Assembly: GCA_910577175.1 (NCBI GenBank)
Contig: CAJTLU010000019.1
Span: 1 to 44,119, forward strand
Direction: 5' to 3'
DNA: 44,119 nucleotides
Source: an uncultured Lachnospiraceae bacterium
Lineage (GTDB): Bacteria; Bacillota; Clostridia; Lachnospirales; Lachnospiraceae
Made by a program: the position numbers and the translations under genes. Of the stretch, positions 24,206-32,754 are shown in pieces (within the stretch, counting starts at the first letter, position 1; every line of letters begins with the position of its first letter). The notes under the pieces were generated by a model, which saw only the letters and a program-made list of their open reading frames with translations, had not been told where the DNA came from and made no database searches.

Positions 24206-25108
24206 ATGTTAAAGATAGGTTCACATGTCGGAATGAGTGGAAAGGAAATGTTTCTTGGTTCGGTCAAGGAGGCTCTTTCCTACGGAGCGGATACATTTAT
24301 GCTGTATACGGGTGCGCCGCAGAATACGCGCCGCAAAAGAATAGAGGAGCTGAACCTTGCGGCAGGATGGGAGCTGATGAAGGAAAAAGGGCTTTCCGAG
24401 TTTGTGGTGCATGCGCCGTATATTATTAATCTTGCCAATACGGTGAAACAGGAGACCTATGAGCTTGCAGCAGAGTTTCTGCGGGAGGAGCTTCATCGTA
24501 CCGAGGCAATGGGAAGCCAGGTGCTGATACTGCATCCGGGTTCTCATGTAGGCGAGGGAGAGGACGCCGGGCTTTCGCAGATTATCAAAGGTTTAAATGA
24601 GGTGCTGGACGCGGAAACGCCAGTGTATGTGGCGCTTGAAACAATGGCGGGCAAAGGAAGCGAACTCGGAAAAACATTTGAAGAGCTGGCGCGCATTTAT
24701 GACGGAGTCACGTACAATGAAAAGCTGAGGGTATGCTTTGATACCTGTCATGTGCATGATGCAGGCTATGATATCGTGAATGACTTTGAAGGGGTGATAG
24801 AGCAGTTTGACCGTATCCTTGGAAAAGAGCAGATTGCCGTGTTTCATATGAATGACAGCAAAAATGTCTGCGGTGCCAGAAAAGACCGCCATGAAAATAT
24901 CGGCTTCGGGCAGATTGGATTTGATGCGCTGAAAAAGATTGCTTACTGGAAGGATTTCAGCCATGTGCCGAAGATTCTGGAAACGCCGTATGTAACAAAA
25001 ACACCGGAAGACAATGCGCGTGTCATCGCACCGTACCGTGAGGAGATTGCAATGCTGCGGGCAGGGGTATTTGACCCGGAGCTGTACGGACGGTTAAGAA
25101 AAATTTAA
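24206..25108 (+). CDS. nfo: Deoxyribonuclease IV (endonuclease IV)
   Basis: A 300-residue AP endonuclease that cuts the backbone 5' of abasic sites in base excision repair. Metal-ligand motifs of the Nfo family are present: IGSHVGMSG at the N-terminus, HPGSHVGEG (about 112-120), LETMAGKGSELG, CFDTCHVHDAGYD, HMNDSKNVCGARKDRHENIG and the C-terminal ETPYV. Length fits the family (about 280-300). AGGAGG lies before the ATG. It is a single gene after the terminator. Confidence 0.94.
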   Translation: MLKIGSHVGMSGKEMFLGSVKEALSYGADTFMLYTGAPQNTRRKRIEELNLAAGWELMKEKGLSEFVVHAPYIINLANTVKQETYELAAEFLREELHRTEAMGSQVLILHPGSHVGEGEDAGLSQIIKGLNEVLDAETPVYVALETMAGKGSELGKTFEELARIYDGVTYNEKLRVCFDTCHVHDAGYDIVNDFEGVIEQFDRILGKEQIAVFHMNDSKNVCGARKDRHENIGFGQIGFDALKKIAYWKDFSHVPKILETPYVTKTPEDNARVIAPYREEIAMLRAGVFDPELYGRLRKI

Positions 25109-25126
25109 GGATATGATTGAAAAATC

Positions 25127-25155
25127 TTGAAAAAATGTCACAGATATGATATGAT
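25127..25155 (+). promoter_or_regulatory. Promoter of the DUF4234 operon
   Basis: TTGAAA (25127-25132) and TATGAT (25150-25155) are 17 bp apart with TGA before the -10 box, 40 bp before the start. Confidence 0.6.
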
Positions 25156-25194
25156 TGGAATGTAAAATTGTTATAACATGAGGAGGAAACAAAC

Positions 25195-25536
25195 ATGGTA
25201 AAACAAAAGAGCATTCCGATGTGTATCGTTCTGTCCATTGTTACCTGTGGTATTTATGGTATCATTTGGTTCATCAATCTGACAGATGATACGAATGCAG
25301 TAACTGGCGAAGCGGGGACGACTGGTATTGTAGCATTTCTGCTTTCCATTGTCACTTGTGGCATTTACATGCTGTACTGGAGCTACAAGCAGGGAGAAAA
25401 GCTTGACAAGGTAAAGAGTGAAAAAGGAATTGCAAGCAGCAACAGCGGTATCCTGTATTTAATTCTTTCTGTTTTCGGACTTTCTCTTATATCTTGGGCT
25501 CTGATGCAGGATTCTCTGAACAAGATGGCAGAGTAA
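25195..25536 (+). CDS. DUF4234 domain membrane protein
   Basis: A 113-residue protein with three membrane helices. The repeated pattern LSIVTCGIYGIIWFINL and LSIVTCGIYMLYWSYKQGEKL is the DUF4234 signature. Its function is unknown; such proteins often sit near other small membrane genes. GAGGAGG precedes the ATG. Its stop overlaps the next start by one base (TAATG). Confidence 0.85.
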   Translation: MVKQKSIPMCIVLSIVTCGIYGIIWFINLTDDTNAVTGEAGTTGIVAFLLSIVTCGIYMLYWSYKQGEKLDKVKSEKGIASSNSGILYLILSVFGLSLISWALMQDSLNKMAE

Positions 25537-25910
25537 TGAAGAAGCGTGCAAGAAAAGTAGCCATTTGTGGTGCAGTTCTTTTATTGTGCGGAGTGTTATA
25601 TGGATTGTTTTGTATGGCAACCGGAGTTGCGGTACCCTGTGTATTTTACCAGATTACAGGGTATCGCTGCCCCGGTTGCGGCGTTACACGGATGTGTCTC
25701 TGGATTTTGAAAGGGAATATTCCGGAAGCAGTCAAATGCAATCCAGCACTTTTCTTTTGTTCCTTTCCTCTTGTGGGTATTTTTATCGACGGGGCGTGCC
25801 GATATATAAAAACAGGGAAGAAGCGGTTACAGAAGTGGCAGGAGATTCTGCTATATATCATAGTTGTGATTTTGCTGGTACATGGGGTTTTAAGGAATAT
25901 AGAATGGTAA
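25536..25910 (+). CDS. DUF2752 domain membrane protein
   Basis: A 124-residue membrane protein with about three helices. The pattern CVFYQITGYRCPGCGVTRMCLWILKGN with the CPGCGxTR motif defines DUF2752, a family of unknown function. It begins at the ATG overlapping the DUF4234 stop codon, so the two are translationally coupled; a longer open frame from 25494 lies inside the previous gene. Confidence 0.85.
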   Translation: MKKRARKVAICGAVLLLCGVLYGLFCMATGVAVPCVFYQITGYRCPGCGVTRMCLWILKGNIPEAVKCNPALFFCSFPLVGIFIDGACRYIKTGKKRLQKWQEILLYIIVVILLVHGVLRNIEW

Positions 25911-25962
25911 CAAAATACGGGGGCTCAAATGTTTTAGGGAGAAAGGTCCGGAGGATTTTGCC

Positions 25963-26424
25963 ATGAAAGAGAAGAAAAGAAGGGTAGTGTTTGGAGGAAG
26001 GTGTATACTTCCGCTTTTTCTGTTTTGTATGCTGTTGGCAGGAGTATGTTTTTTTGCAGGGTCAAAAGGACAGACAGCCCTTGCGGCAGCGGAAGGAAAA
26101 GCAGACGAAGGACAGGCTGCAGGCAGTACCTCTGAGAACAAAGGAGAAGTATCTGGTGCGGAGGAAGGACAGCAGGAGACAGGGGAGAGTGAGTATGTAG
26201 TAAAGCCGATGACAGGAGCAGATAAGTTCCGTTTATTTTTATGCTGTGTGTTCGGCGTCGGTATCTGCATTGTAGCAGCTCTGTGGGGAGACCCGAGGGA
26301 ACGCCTGAAGGACAAGTATAAGAGAGCAAGAAAACAGCAGGCGCTTGAGGAAAAAAAGAAGAAACAAAGAGAAGAAAGAGAAGCAAAGTTGGCAGCGGAG
26401 AAGGAAGAGAAGCTGCACGAGTAG
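25963..26424 (+). CDS. Membrane protein of unknown function with charged coiled-coil tail
   Basis: A 153-residue protein that I cannot place in a family. A signal-anchor-like helix spans about 13-32, an acidic Gly/Glu-rich linker spans about 43-80, a second transmembrane helix spans about 90-107 (FRLFLCCVFGVGICIVAALW), and the tail (about 108-153) is a Lys/Glu-rich coiled coil. It probably belongs to the DUF4234/DUF2752 transcript, 52 bp after the DUF2752 stop. Confidence 0.65.
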   Translation: MKEKKRRVVFGGRCILPLFLFCMLLAGVCFFAGSKGQTALAAAEGKADEGQAAGSTSENKGEVSGAEEGQQETGESEYVVKPMTGADKFRLFLCCVFGVGICIVAALWGDPRERLKDKYKRARKQQALEEKKKKQREEREAKLAAEKEEKLHE

Positions 26425-26462
26425 CTGTTGTAATAGCAGAGGACTTAATTTAATATAGAAAC

Positions 26463-26546
26463 GCGGCCCCGTTCCTGCAGGCGTTATATCCTTGCTGTTG
26501 TATTGGATATCCGCTGACGGTAAGAATGGGACCGCATTTTTTGTGC
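26463..26546. terminator. Bidirectional branched terminator between the membrane operon and argG
   Basis: GCGGCCCCGTTC near 26463 pairs with GAATGGGACCGC near 26525-26536, enclosing an inner GTTATATCC / GGATATCC hairpin; TTTTTT follows. It lies between the convergent genes. Confidence 0.65.
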
Positions 26547-26555
26547 CTTTTTATT

Positions 26556-27776
26556 TTACTTTTTGCCAATGTTGTTCATTTTCATTGCACGAACCTTTAA
26601 AGAGAGTCCGAACAGGTTAATGAAGCCTTCTGCATCGTGGTGGTCGTATAAATCGCCGGTTGTAAAGGAGGCAATGCTTTCGTTATACAGGGAGTACGGA
26701 GAGGTGGTGCCCTGCTTGATGATATTGCCCTTGTAGAGCTTTAACTTAACCTCGCCGGTAACATACTGCTGTGTGGATTCAATGAATGCCTGCAGTGCCT
26801 CACGAAGCGGAGTGAACCACTTTCCTTCATAAACTACATCTGCATACTTATCGCCGATTCCCTTTTTGTAAGCAAGGGTATCGCGGTCTAAGATTAACTC
26901 TTCTAACTGCTCGTGAGCCGCCATCAGGATGGTTCCGCCCGGTGTTTCATAGACGCCGCGGGACTTCATGCCGACAACACGGTTCTCCACGATGTCAACA
27001 ATGCCGATGCCGTGCTTTCCGCCCAGCGTATTCAATGCACGGAGGATATCGGAAGCCTTCATCTTTTCTCCGTTTAAAGCAACCGGTGCGCCCTTTTCAA
27101 AGGTAAGAGAGATGGTCTCTCCTTCTTCCGGCGCCTTTTCCGGGGTAACGCCTAAGACTAACAGGTGGTCATAGTTCGGGGCATTTGCCGGGTCCTCTAA
27201 CTCAAGGCCCTCATGGCTGATGTGCCAGAGGTTGCGGTCACGGCTGTAGCTCTGGCTTGCGTCAAACGGAAGCTCGATGCCATGCGCGCGGCAGTATTCG
27301 ATTTCCTCTTCACGGGAAGACATCTTCCAGGTGTCGTTGCACCTCCAAGGGGCAATAATCTTTAACTCCGGTGCAAGCGCCTTGATGCCAAGTTCAAAGC
27401 GGACCTGATCGTTTCCTTTGCCGGTAGCACCGTGGCAGATAGCAACAGCGCCTTCCTTTTTTGCAATTTCCACTAATTTCTTTGCAATTACCGGGCGGGC
27501 CATCGAGGTACCGAGCAGATACTTATTCTCGTATACGGCGCCTGCCTTTACGCAAGGAATGGCGTACTCGTCAATAAACTCGTCAACAACGTCCAGAATA
27601 TAGAGCTTTTCTGCGCCGGAATACTTTGCGCGCTCTTCCAGACCGTCCAGTTCGTTGCCCTGTCCTACATCGATGCAGCAGCAGACTACGTCATAATCGT
27701 AGTTTTCCTTTAACCACGGAATGATAGCGGTCGTATCCAGACCACCGGAATAAGCTAAAATGACTTTTTCCTTCAT
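26556..27776 (-). CDS. argG: Argininosuccinate synthase
   Basis: A 406-residue enzyme that joins citrulline and aspartate with ATP to give argininosuccinate. The ATP-binding P-loop-like AYSGGLDTTA is at the N-terminus. Conserved CHGATGKGNDQVRFE, APWR and the DASQSYSRDRNLWHIS segment are present, as are SRGVYETPGG and the tail. Length fits the family (about 400). GGAGGA precedes the ATG at 27776. It is divergent from maf-argC and has its own promoter with an ARG-box-like sequence upstream. argH and argF are not in the window. Confidence 0.97.
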   Translation of the reverse strand: MKEKVILAYSGGLDTTAIIPWLKENYDYDVVCCCIDVGQGNELDGLEERAKYSGAEKLYILDVVDEFIDEYAIPCVKAGAVYENKYLLGTSMARPVIAKKLVEIAKKEGAVAICHGATGKGNDQVRFELGIKALAPELKIIAPWRCNDTWKMSSREEEIEYCRAHGIELPFDASQSYSRDRNLWHISHEGLELEDPANAPNYDHLLVLGVTPEKAPEEGETISLTFEKGAPVALNGEKMKASDILRALNTLGGKHGIGIVDIVENRVVGMKSRGVYETPGGTILMAAHEQLEELILDRDTLAYKKGIGDKYADVVYEGKWFTPLREALQAFIESTQQYVTGEVKLKLYKGNIIKQGTTSPYSLYNESIASFTTGDLYDHHDAEGFINLFGLSLKVRAMKMNNIGKK

Positions 27777-27822
27777 AATATCCTCCTTTTGTACTTTGCG
27801 TACGGTTTTTCAATCTAAGCAC

Positions 27823-27851
27823 ATAATACACGCGCTTTGCAAATAAGTCAA
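27823..27851 (-). promoter_or_regulatory. Promoter of argG
   Basis: On the minus strand TTGACT (27846-27851) and TATTAT (27823-27828) are 17 bp apart, about 47 bp before the argG start. Confidence 0.7.
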
Positions 27852-27869
27852 GAGAAAATTGAAAAAAAG

Positions 27870-27884
27870 TTATAAATATTCATG
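27870..27884 (-). promoter_or_regulatory. Possible ARG box upstream of argG
   Basis: CATGAATATTTATAA on the minus strand shares TGAATATT with the box-like sequence before argC and fits the loose ArgR half-site pattern. It lies 18 bp upstream of the -35 box. Confidence 0.4.
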
Positions 27885-27897
27885 TGGTTTTATATCC

Positions 27898-28108
27898 AGA
27901 CGGGTGCGTGCTGCCCTGATTTTGCAAGTGCGAACACTACACCGGACTTCTTCTGAGAGCGGTTAAGATGTCCGGTAGCGTCCTCGCGGCAAAGCGGCTC
28001 TAAGAGGTGATTACGGCTCCTCTAAAAGCCGCCCTCTTCGGATAAATGCAAAATCAGGATAGCACGCACCCGCCGGAATTTTCTTAAGCCTCCATAAAAA
28101 TGCGGAAA
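27898..28108. repeat. Long palindromic dispersed element, copy 2
   Basis: The outer arms GGGTGCGTGCT and CCTGATTTTGCA (27903-27926) pair with TGCAAAATCAGG and AGCACGCACCC (about 28047-28071). The core keeps ACCGGACTTC, TAGCGTCCTCGCG, CTCTAAGAGGTGATT and CTTCGGATAAATGCA. The 3' AAAAATGCGGAAAC motif is present (about 28096-28108), but the matching 5' motif has decayed. It lies between divergent argG and maf. Confidence 0.8.
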
Positions 28109-28184
28109 CGCAGGTCAGGGAGAAAAGAACTTGTATTTCAGCCTGTCCTGGCTTATAATAGAACAGATAAGAAAGGAGCTTTGT

Positions 28185-28805
28185 ATGAAGTATCGGATTG
28201 TACTTGCCTCGGGTTCGCCGAGAAGAAAAGAGATTCTGGCGCAGATTGGCGCAGCCTTTGAGGTTATCGTAAGTGACTGTGAGGAGAAGGCAGAGAGTAA
28301 GGAGCCGGAAGGACTGGTAAAGGAGCTTTCCGCACAAAAAGCGGCGGCAGTGGCAGACAAGGTGTCTGGCGCCGCAGTGATTATCGGAGCGGATACGATT
28401 GTTGCGTTTCACGGGGAAATTCTCGGCAAGCCGAAGGATACGGAGGACGCCAGGCGGATGCTTGCGATGTTAGCAGGAAACACGCATCAGGTCTATACCG
28501 GCGTTTCCCTTATGATAAAAGAGGAAACCGGGGAGAGCAGGACGATTATGTTTGTGGAATGCTCCGAGGTTGTTATGGAGGCAATGACGGCACAGCAGAT
28601 TGCGGAGTATACCGCCACGGGCGAGTCCGCTGACAAGGCAGGGGCCTATGCGATTCAAGGAAGATTTGCGCCTCATATCAAGGGCATCCGTGGAGATTAC
28701 TATAATATCGTGGGACTTCCGGTAGCCGGAATTTACCGGCGTTTGTATGAAAATGGCATCGATTTGAAAACGGGTGAAAAAATATTTACAAAAGGTATTG
28801 CATAA
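28185..28805 (+). CDS. maf: Maf-like nucleoside triphosphate pyrophosphatase
   Basis: A 206-residue protein of the Maf/YhdE family, which hydrolyses non-canonical or specific nucleoside triphosphates (often dTTP/UTP) to monophosphates. The signature LASGSPRRKEIL is at the N-terminus, followed by KAAAVADK, IIGADTIVAFHGEILGKPKD, and the C-terminal DKAGAYAIQGRFAPHIKGIRGDYYNIVGLPV. AAAGGAG lies six bases before the ATG at 28185; a longer frame from 28131 has no such site. The argC promoter lies within its last codons. Confidence 0.93.
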   Translation: MKYRIVLASGSPRRKEILAQIGAAFEVIVSDCEEKAESKEPEGLVKELSAQKAAAVADKVSGAAVIIGADTIVAFHGEILGKPKDTEDARRMLAMLAGNTHQVYTGVSLMIKEETGESRTIMFVECSEVVMEAMTAQQIAEYTATGESADKAGAYAIQGRFAPHIKGIRGDYYNIVGLPVAGIYRRLYENGIDLKTGEKIFTKGIA

Positions 28806-28826
28806 TATTCAGATGTGTCGTATAAT
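28798..28826 (+). promoter_or_regulatory. argC promoter overlapped by a probable ARG box
   Basis: TTGCAT (28798-28803) and a perfect TATAAT (28821-28826) are 17 bp apart. TGCATAATATTCA (28799-28811), a good match to ArgR operator halves, overlaps the -35 box, as expected for arginine-dependent repression. The promoter begins in the last codons of maf. Confidence 0.65.
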
Positions 28827-28860
28827 TATCGAAGATATCGAAGCTGCAGGAGGAAAAGAT

Positions 28861-29901
28861 ATGATTAATGTAGGAATTATCGGTTCGACCGGCTATGCAG
28901 GACAGGAGCTGGTGCGCATTTTACTGGCGCACCCGGAAGCACGGATTGTATGGTACGGTTCCAGGAGCTATGTAGATAAGAAGTATGCAGATGTGTTCCG
29001 TAATATGTTTACGTTAGTGGAGGATAAGTGTCTGGACGACAATATCCCGGAGCTGGCAAAGCAGGCAGACGTTATTTTTACGGCAACGCCGCAGGGGTTT
29101 TGCGCGTCGGTTGTTAATGAGGAAGTGCTTGCCAATACAAAAATTATTGACCTGAGCGCGGATTTCCGCATCAAGGATGTGGCTGTCTATGAAAAGTGGT
29201 ACGGCATTGAGCATAAGAGTCCGCAGTACATAAAAGAGGCGGTTTACGGCTTGTGCGAGATTAACCGGGAGGACATTAAGGGGGCGCGTCTTCTGGCGAA
29301 TCCGGGCTGCTACACAACCTGTTCGATTCTGACGGCGTATCCGTTGGCAAAGGAAGGGCTGATTGACCCGGACACCCTGATTGTGGATGCAAAGTCCGGC
29401 ACCTCCGGCGCGGGACGCTCTGCAAAGACGGATAATTTATTTTGTGAAGTAAACGAAAATATTAAGGCATACGGCGTAACGACCCACCGTCATACGCCGG
29501 AAATCGAGGAGCAGTTAGGCTATGCCGCAGGCAGGGAGATAACGATTAATTTTACGCCGCACCTTGTTCCGATGAACCGCGGCATTCTCGTAACCGAATA
29601 TGCTTCTTTGGTAAAGGATGTGACGGAACAGGAGCTGCGTGAGATTTATCATAAGTATTATGACGGCGAGTATTTTGTGCGTGTTCTGGATGCCGGTGTT
29701 TGTCCGGAAACCCGCTTTGTGGAAGGTTCGAATTTCGTAGACGTAAATATAAAGACAGACCCGAGGACAAAGCGTGTCATTATGATGGGCGCTATGGATA
29801 ATCTCGTAAAGGGCGCCGCAGGGCAGGCGGTACAGAATATGAATCTGATGTTCGGACTGCCGGAGCGTATGGGACTGGAGCTGGTTCCGATGTTCCCGTA
29901 G
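28861..29901 (+). CDS. argC: N-acetyl-gamma-glutamyl-phosphate reductase
   Basis: A 346-residue NADPH-dependent reductase, third step of ornithine/arginine synthesis. The Rossmann motif GIIGSTGYAGQELVR is at the N-terminus, and the catalytic Cys150 is in LANPGCYTT. HRHTPEIEEQLG and FTPHLVPMNRGI are also conserved. Length matches the about 345-residue type. GGAGG lies just before the ATG at 28861; upstream in-frame starts fall within the end of maf and the promoter. It is first in argC-GNAT-argJ-argB-argD. Confidence 0.96.
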   Translation: MINVGIIGSTGYAGQELVRILLAHPEARIVWYGSRSYVDKKYADVFRNMFTLVEDKCLDDNIPELAKQADVIFTATPQGFCASVVNEEVLANTKIIDLSADFRIKDVAVYEKWYGIEHKSPQYIKEAVYGLCEINREDIKGARLLANPGCYTTCSILTAYPLAKEGLIDPDTLIVDAKSGTSGAGRSAKTDNLFCEVNENIKAYGVTTHRHTPEIEEQLGYAAGREITINFTPHLVPMNRGILVTEYASLVKDVTEQELREIYHKYYDGEYFVRVLDAGVCPETRFVEGSNFVDVNIKTDPRTKRVIMMGAMDNLVKGAAGQAVQNMNLMFGLPERMGLELVPMFP

Positions 29902-29946
29902 TTTGCGGCATAGTTTCAGAGAAAGGAAGCAAAGGCAGAAGGTCCT

Positions 29947-30432
29947 ATGCAGAGTGTGACAGAAATGGAGCAGAAGGAAAACGGGATTCTCATCCGCGTG
30001 ATGGTGCCGGAGGACTATGACCAGGTGTACCGCCTCTGGTGCGGCATCAAGGGCTTTGGAATCCGGAGCATGGATGATTCGAAGGAAGGCGTGGAGAAGT
30101 TTTTGCAAAGAAATCCGGAAACCAGTGTAGTGGCAGAGGAAAACAGTGAAATCGTCGGCGCGATTTTGTGCGGACATGACGGCAGACGGGGATGCTTTTA
30201 CCATGTGTGCGTAAAAGAGAGCCACAGAAAGCACGGCATCGGAAAGAAGATGGCGGCGGCGGCGATGCAGGCACTGCAGAAAGAGGGCATCAATAAGGTT
30301 TCCCTGATTGCCTTTAAAAGTAACCGGGGCGGCAACCGTTTCTGGCGCAAGGTCGGCTGGACCTTCCGGGATGACCTGAATTATTATGATTTTACCTTAA
30401 ATGAAAAAAATATTACGCGGTTTATCGAGTAG
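29947..30432 (+). CDS. GNAT family N-acetyltransferase in the arg operon
   Basis: A 161-residue GNAT protein. It shows the N-terminal IRVMVPEDYDQVYRLW strand-helix, the beta4 region VGAILCGHDGRRGCFYHVCVKESHRKHGIGKKM with the acetyl-CoA loop (RKHGIGK form of RxxGxG/A), and a late NRGGNRFWRKVGWTFRDDLNYY. It lies between argC and argJ in the same operon. It may be an extra N-acetylglutamate synthase that primes the cycle, or an unrelated acetyltransferase; the sequence alone does not decide. Confidence 0.85.
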   Translation: MQSVTEMEQKENGILIRVMVPEDYDQVYRLWCGIKGFGIRSMDDSKEGVEKFLQRNPETSVVAEENSEIVGAILCGHDGRRGCFYHVCVKESHRKHGIGKKMAAAAMQALQKEGINKVSLIAFKSNRGGNRFWRKVGWTFRDDLNYYDFTLNEKNITRFIE

Positions 30433-30514
30433 CGTATCGTCCGGAAACACAGAAGCTGCCGCAGAGTGGCGGGAAACAGGAGCTTATGCAGTACGGACAG
30501 GAAGGACGGACAGT

Positions 30515-31741
30515 ATGGATATTATTGACGGCGGCGTAACGAGCGCAAAGGGCTTTGCCGCAGCCTATACGGCGGCGGGAATCAAGTATAAGACAGGACG
30601 GAACGACATGGCAATGCTTTACAGCAGCCTGCCGTGCCGCAGTGCGGGGACTTTTACCACAAATGTGGTAAAGGCAGCTCCGGTGAAATGGGATAAACGT
30701 GTGGTAGAAGAGGGCGGAGACGTGCATGCAGTCGTAATCAATGCAGGAATTGCCAATGCCTGTACCGGAGAAGAGGGGCTCCGTTACTGTAAGGAGACCG
30801 GCGAGGCGGCAGAGCGCCTGCTTTCCGTTCCGGCAGAGAACGTACTGGTGGCGTCTACCGGAGTTATCGGTATGCAGCTTCCGATGGACAGGATTTGCGC
30901 AGGGGTAGCCGCAATGGTGCCGCTGTTAAAGGAAGGCCGCGAGGCAGGGCATGCGGCGGCAAAGGCGATTATGACGACCGATACGAAGGAAAAGGAAGCG
31001 GCGGTAACGATTGAGGTAGGCGGCGTGACAGTTACGCTCGGCGGTATGTGCAAGGGTTCCGGCATGATTCATCCGAATATGTGTACGATGCTTGGCTTTA
31101 TTACGACGGATGCCTGCATTTCCAAGGCGCTTTTACAGAAGGCGCTTTCTGAGACGGTCCGCGATACCTACAACATGGTTTCGGTGGACGGCGATACCTC
31201 AACCAATGACACGGTACTGCTTCTGGCAAACGGCGCAGCAGGGAATCCGGAGATTACGGAGGAAAACGGCGAGTACGAGAAGTTTAAGGAAGCGCTTTAC
31301 TATATCAATGAAACGCTGGCAAAGAAGATTGCGGCGGACGGCGAGGGAGCAACGAAACTCTTTACTACAAAGATTTTACATGCGGCAACGAAGGAGCAGG
31401 CAGTCGTATTTGCAAAGTCCGTGATTACGTCGAGTCTGACAAAGGCTGCCGTGTTCGGACAGGATGCAAACTGGGGCCGTATCCTCTGTGCGCTCGGGTA
31501 TTCGGGAGAGAGCTTTGACCCGGATGCAGTGGATTTATACATTGAGAGTGAAAACGGAAGGCTGCAGCTGGTAGCGGGCGGCGCCGCCACGGATTATTCT
31601 GAGGAGGAAGCAACGAAGATTCTGTCTGCCTCCGAGGTAACAGCAGTCGCAGATATGAAGCAGGGAACGGCATCCGCTACCGCCTGGGGGTGTGATCTGA
31701 CCTTCGATTATGTGAAAATCAATGCGGACTACCGGAGCTGA
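30515..31741 (+). CDS. argJ: Bifunctional glutamate N-acetyltransferase/amino-acid acetyltransferase
   Basis: A 408-residue ornithine acetyltransferase that moves acetyl from N-acetylornithine to glutamate. The autocleavage site normally reading NMATML is NMCTML here, with Thr191 kept as the nucleophile and Cys in place of Ala before it. GVTSAKGF at the N-terminus, STGVIGMQLP, GSGMIHPN and SVDGDTSTNDT are typical. The ATG at 30515 has AGGAAGG upstream; the frame is open further upstream into the GNAT gene. Whether it also has acetyl-CoA-dependent synthase activity cannot be read from sequence. Confidence 0.95.
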   Translation: MDIIDGGVTSAKGFAAAYTAAGIKYKTGRNDMAMLYSSLPCRSAGTFTTNVVKAAPVKWDKRVVEEGGDVHAVVINAGIANACTGEEGLRYCKETGEAAERLLSVPAENVLVASTGVIGMQLPMDRICAGVAAMVPLLKEGREAGHAAAKAIMTTDTKEKEAAVTIEVGGVTVTLGGMCKGSGMIHPNMCTMLGFITTDACISKALLQKALSETVRDTYNMVSVDGDTSTNDTVLLLANGAAGNPEITEENGEYEKFKEALYYINETLAKKIAADGEGATKLFTTKILHAATKEQAVVFAKSVITSSLTKAAVFGQDANWGRILCALGYSGESFDPDAVDLYIESENGRLQLVAGGAATDYSEEEATKILSASEVTAVADMKQGTASATAWGCDLTFDYVKINADYRS

Positions 31742-31842
31742 CATATAGCATAATAAGAGTGTAAGGAGGGTTTTTGTAAGAGTCCGTGAGAGGAACGAGT
31801 GCAGAAAAAGGAGTGCGGGGAAAGAAAGCGAGGAAGCAGACA

Positions 31843-32739
31843 ATGGGAATGATGGAAGAGGTTATGTCAAAGGCAAATGTGCTGATTGAAGCGCTGCCTT
31901 ATATTCAGAAGTTTAAGGATAAGATTGTAGTTGTAAAATACGGCGGCAGCGCAATGTTAGACGAAAGGCTGCAGCAGGATGTCATCAAGGACGTTGCCTT
32001 GTTGAAGCTGGTCGGAATGCAGCCGATTATCGTACACGGCGGCGGTAAGGAAATTAGCAAATGGGTCGGACTTTTAGGGAAGGAGCCGAGATTTGTGCAG
32101 GGGCTCCGCGTGACCGATGCGGACACGATGGAAGTAGCAGAGATGGTGCTTGGTAAGGTAAACAAGCGTCTGGTACAGATGTTAGAGCAGATTGGCGTAA
32201 AGGCGGCGGGAATCTGCGGCAAGGACGGCGGTACCTTAAAGTGTGAAAAGAAGTATGCCAACGGGGAAGATATCGGTTTTGTAGGAAATATTACCGGGGT
32301 AGATACAAACTTAATCGAAACCCTTCTGGTCAATGACTATATTCCGGTCATTGCGCCAATCGGGATGGATGAAGCATTTTGTTCCTATAATATCAATGCA
32401 GACGACGCAGCGTGCGCGATTGCAACGGCAATGAATGCGGAAAAGCTTGCATTTTTAACCGATATCGAAGGCGTGTACCGTGACTTTGAGGATAAGTCTT
32501 CTCTGATTTCCGTGCTGACCTTAGCCGAGGCGGATAAGCTTTTAGCCTCCGGCGTTATCGGCGGCGGAATGCTTCCGAAGCTGCAGAACTGCATCGACGC
32601 GGTAAAGGACGGTGTGTCCAGGGTGCATATTATGGACGGGCGTATCGACCATTCGCTGCTCTTAGAGTTCTTTACCAATAAGGGTATCGGAACCGCAATT
32701 ATCGGCAGTGAAAATACGCTTTATGAAAATGAGCGGTAG
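31843..32739 (+). CDS. argB: Acetylglutamate kinase
   Basis: A 298-residue amino acid kinase, the arginine-feedback-regulated second step. IVVVKYGGSAML (ATP site), IIVHGGGKEI, KVNKRLVQMLEQ, GLCGKDGG-like ICGKDGG, and the C-terminal GGMLPKLQNCIDAVKDGVSRVHIMDGR are conserved. The N-terminal helix before the kinase core is typical of arginine-sensitive enzymes. The ATG at 31843 follows GAGGAAG. The frame extends to a GTG at 31786; an orphan GTAAGGAGGG upstream lacks a well-spaced start. Confidence 0.96.
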   Translation: MGMMEEVMSKANVLIEALPYIQKFKDKIVVVKYGGSAMLDERLQQDVIKDVALLKLVGMQPIIVHGGGKEISKWVGLLGKEPRFVQGLRVTDADTMEVAEMVLGKVNKRLVQMLEQIGVKAAGICGKDGGTLKCEKKYANGEDIGFVGNITGVDTNLIETLLVNDYIPVIAPIGMDEAFCSYNINADDAACAIATAMNAEKLAFLTDIEGVYRDFEDKSSLISVLTLAEADKLLASGVIGGGMLPKLQNCIDAVKDGVSRVHIMDGRIDHSLLLEFFTNKGIGTAIIGSENTLYENER

Positions 32740-32754
32740 AAAGGAACGGTGGCT

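Noticed and set aside
31762..31788. GTG at 31786 with GTAAGGAGGG as the argB start
   Set aside because: Spacing of about 17 bases is too long; ATG at 31843 has a site at normal spacing and matches the family N-terminus.
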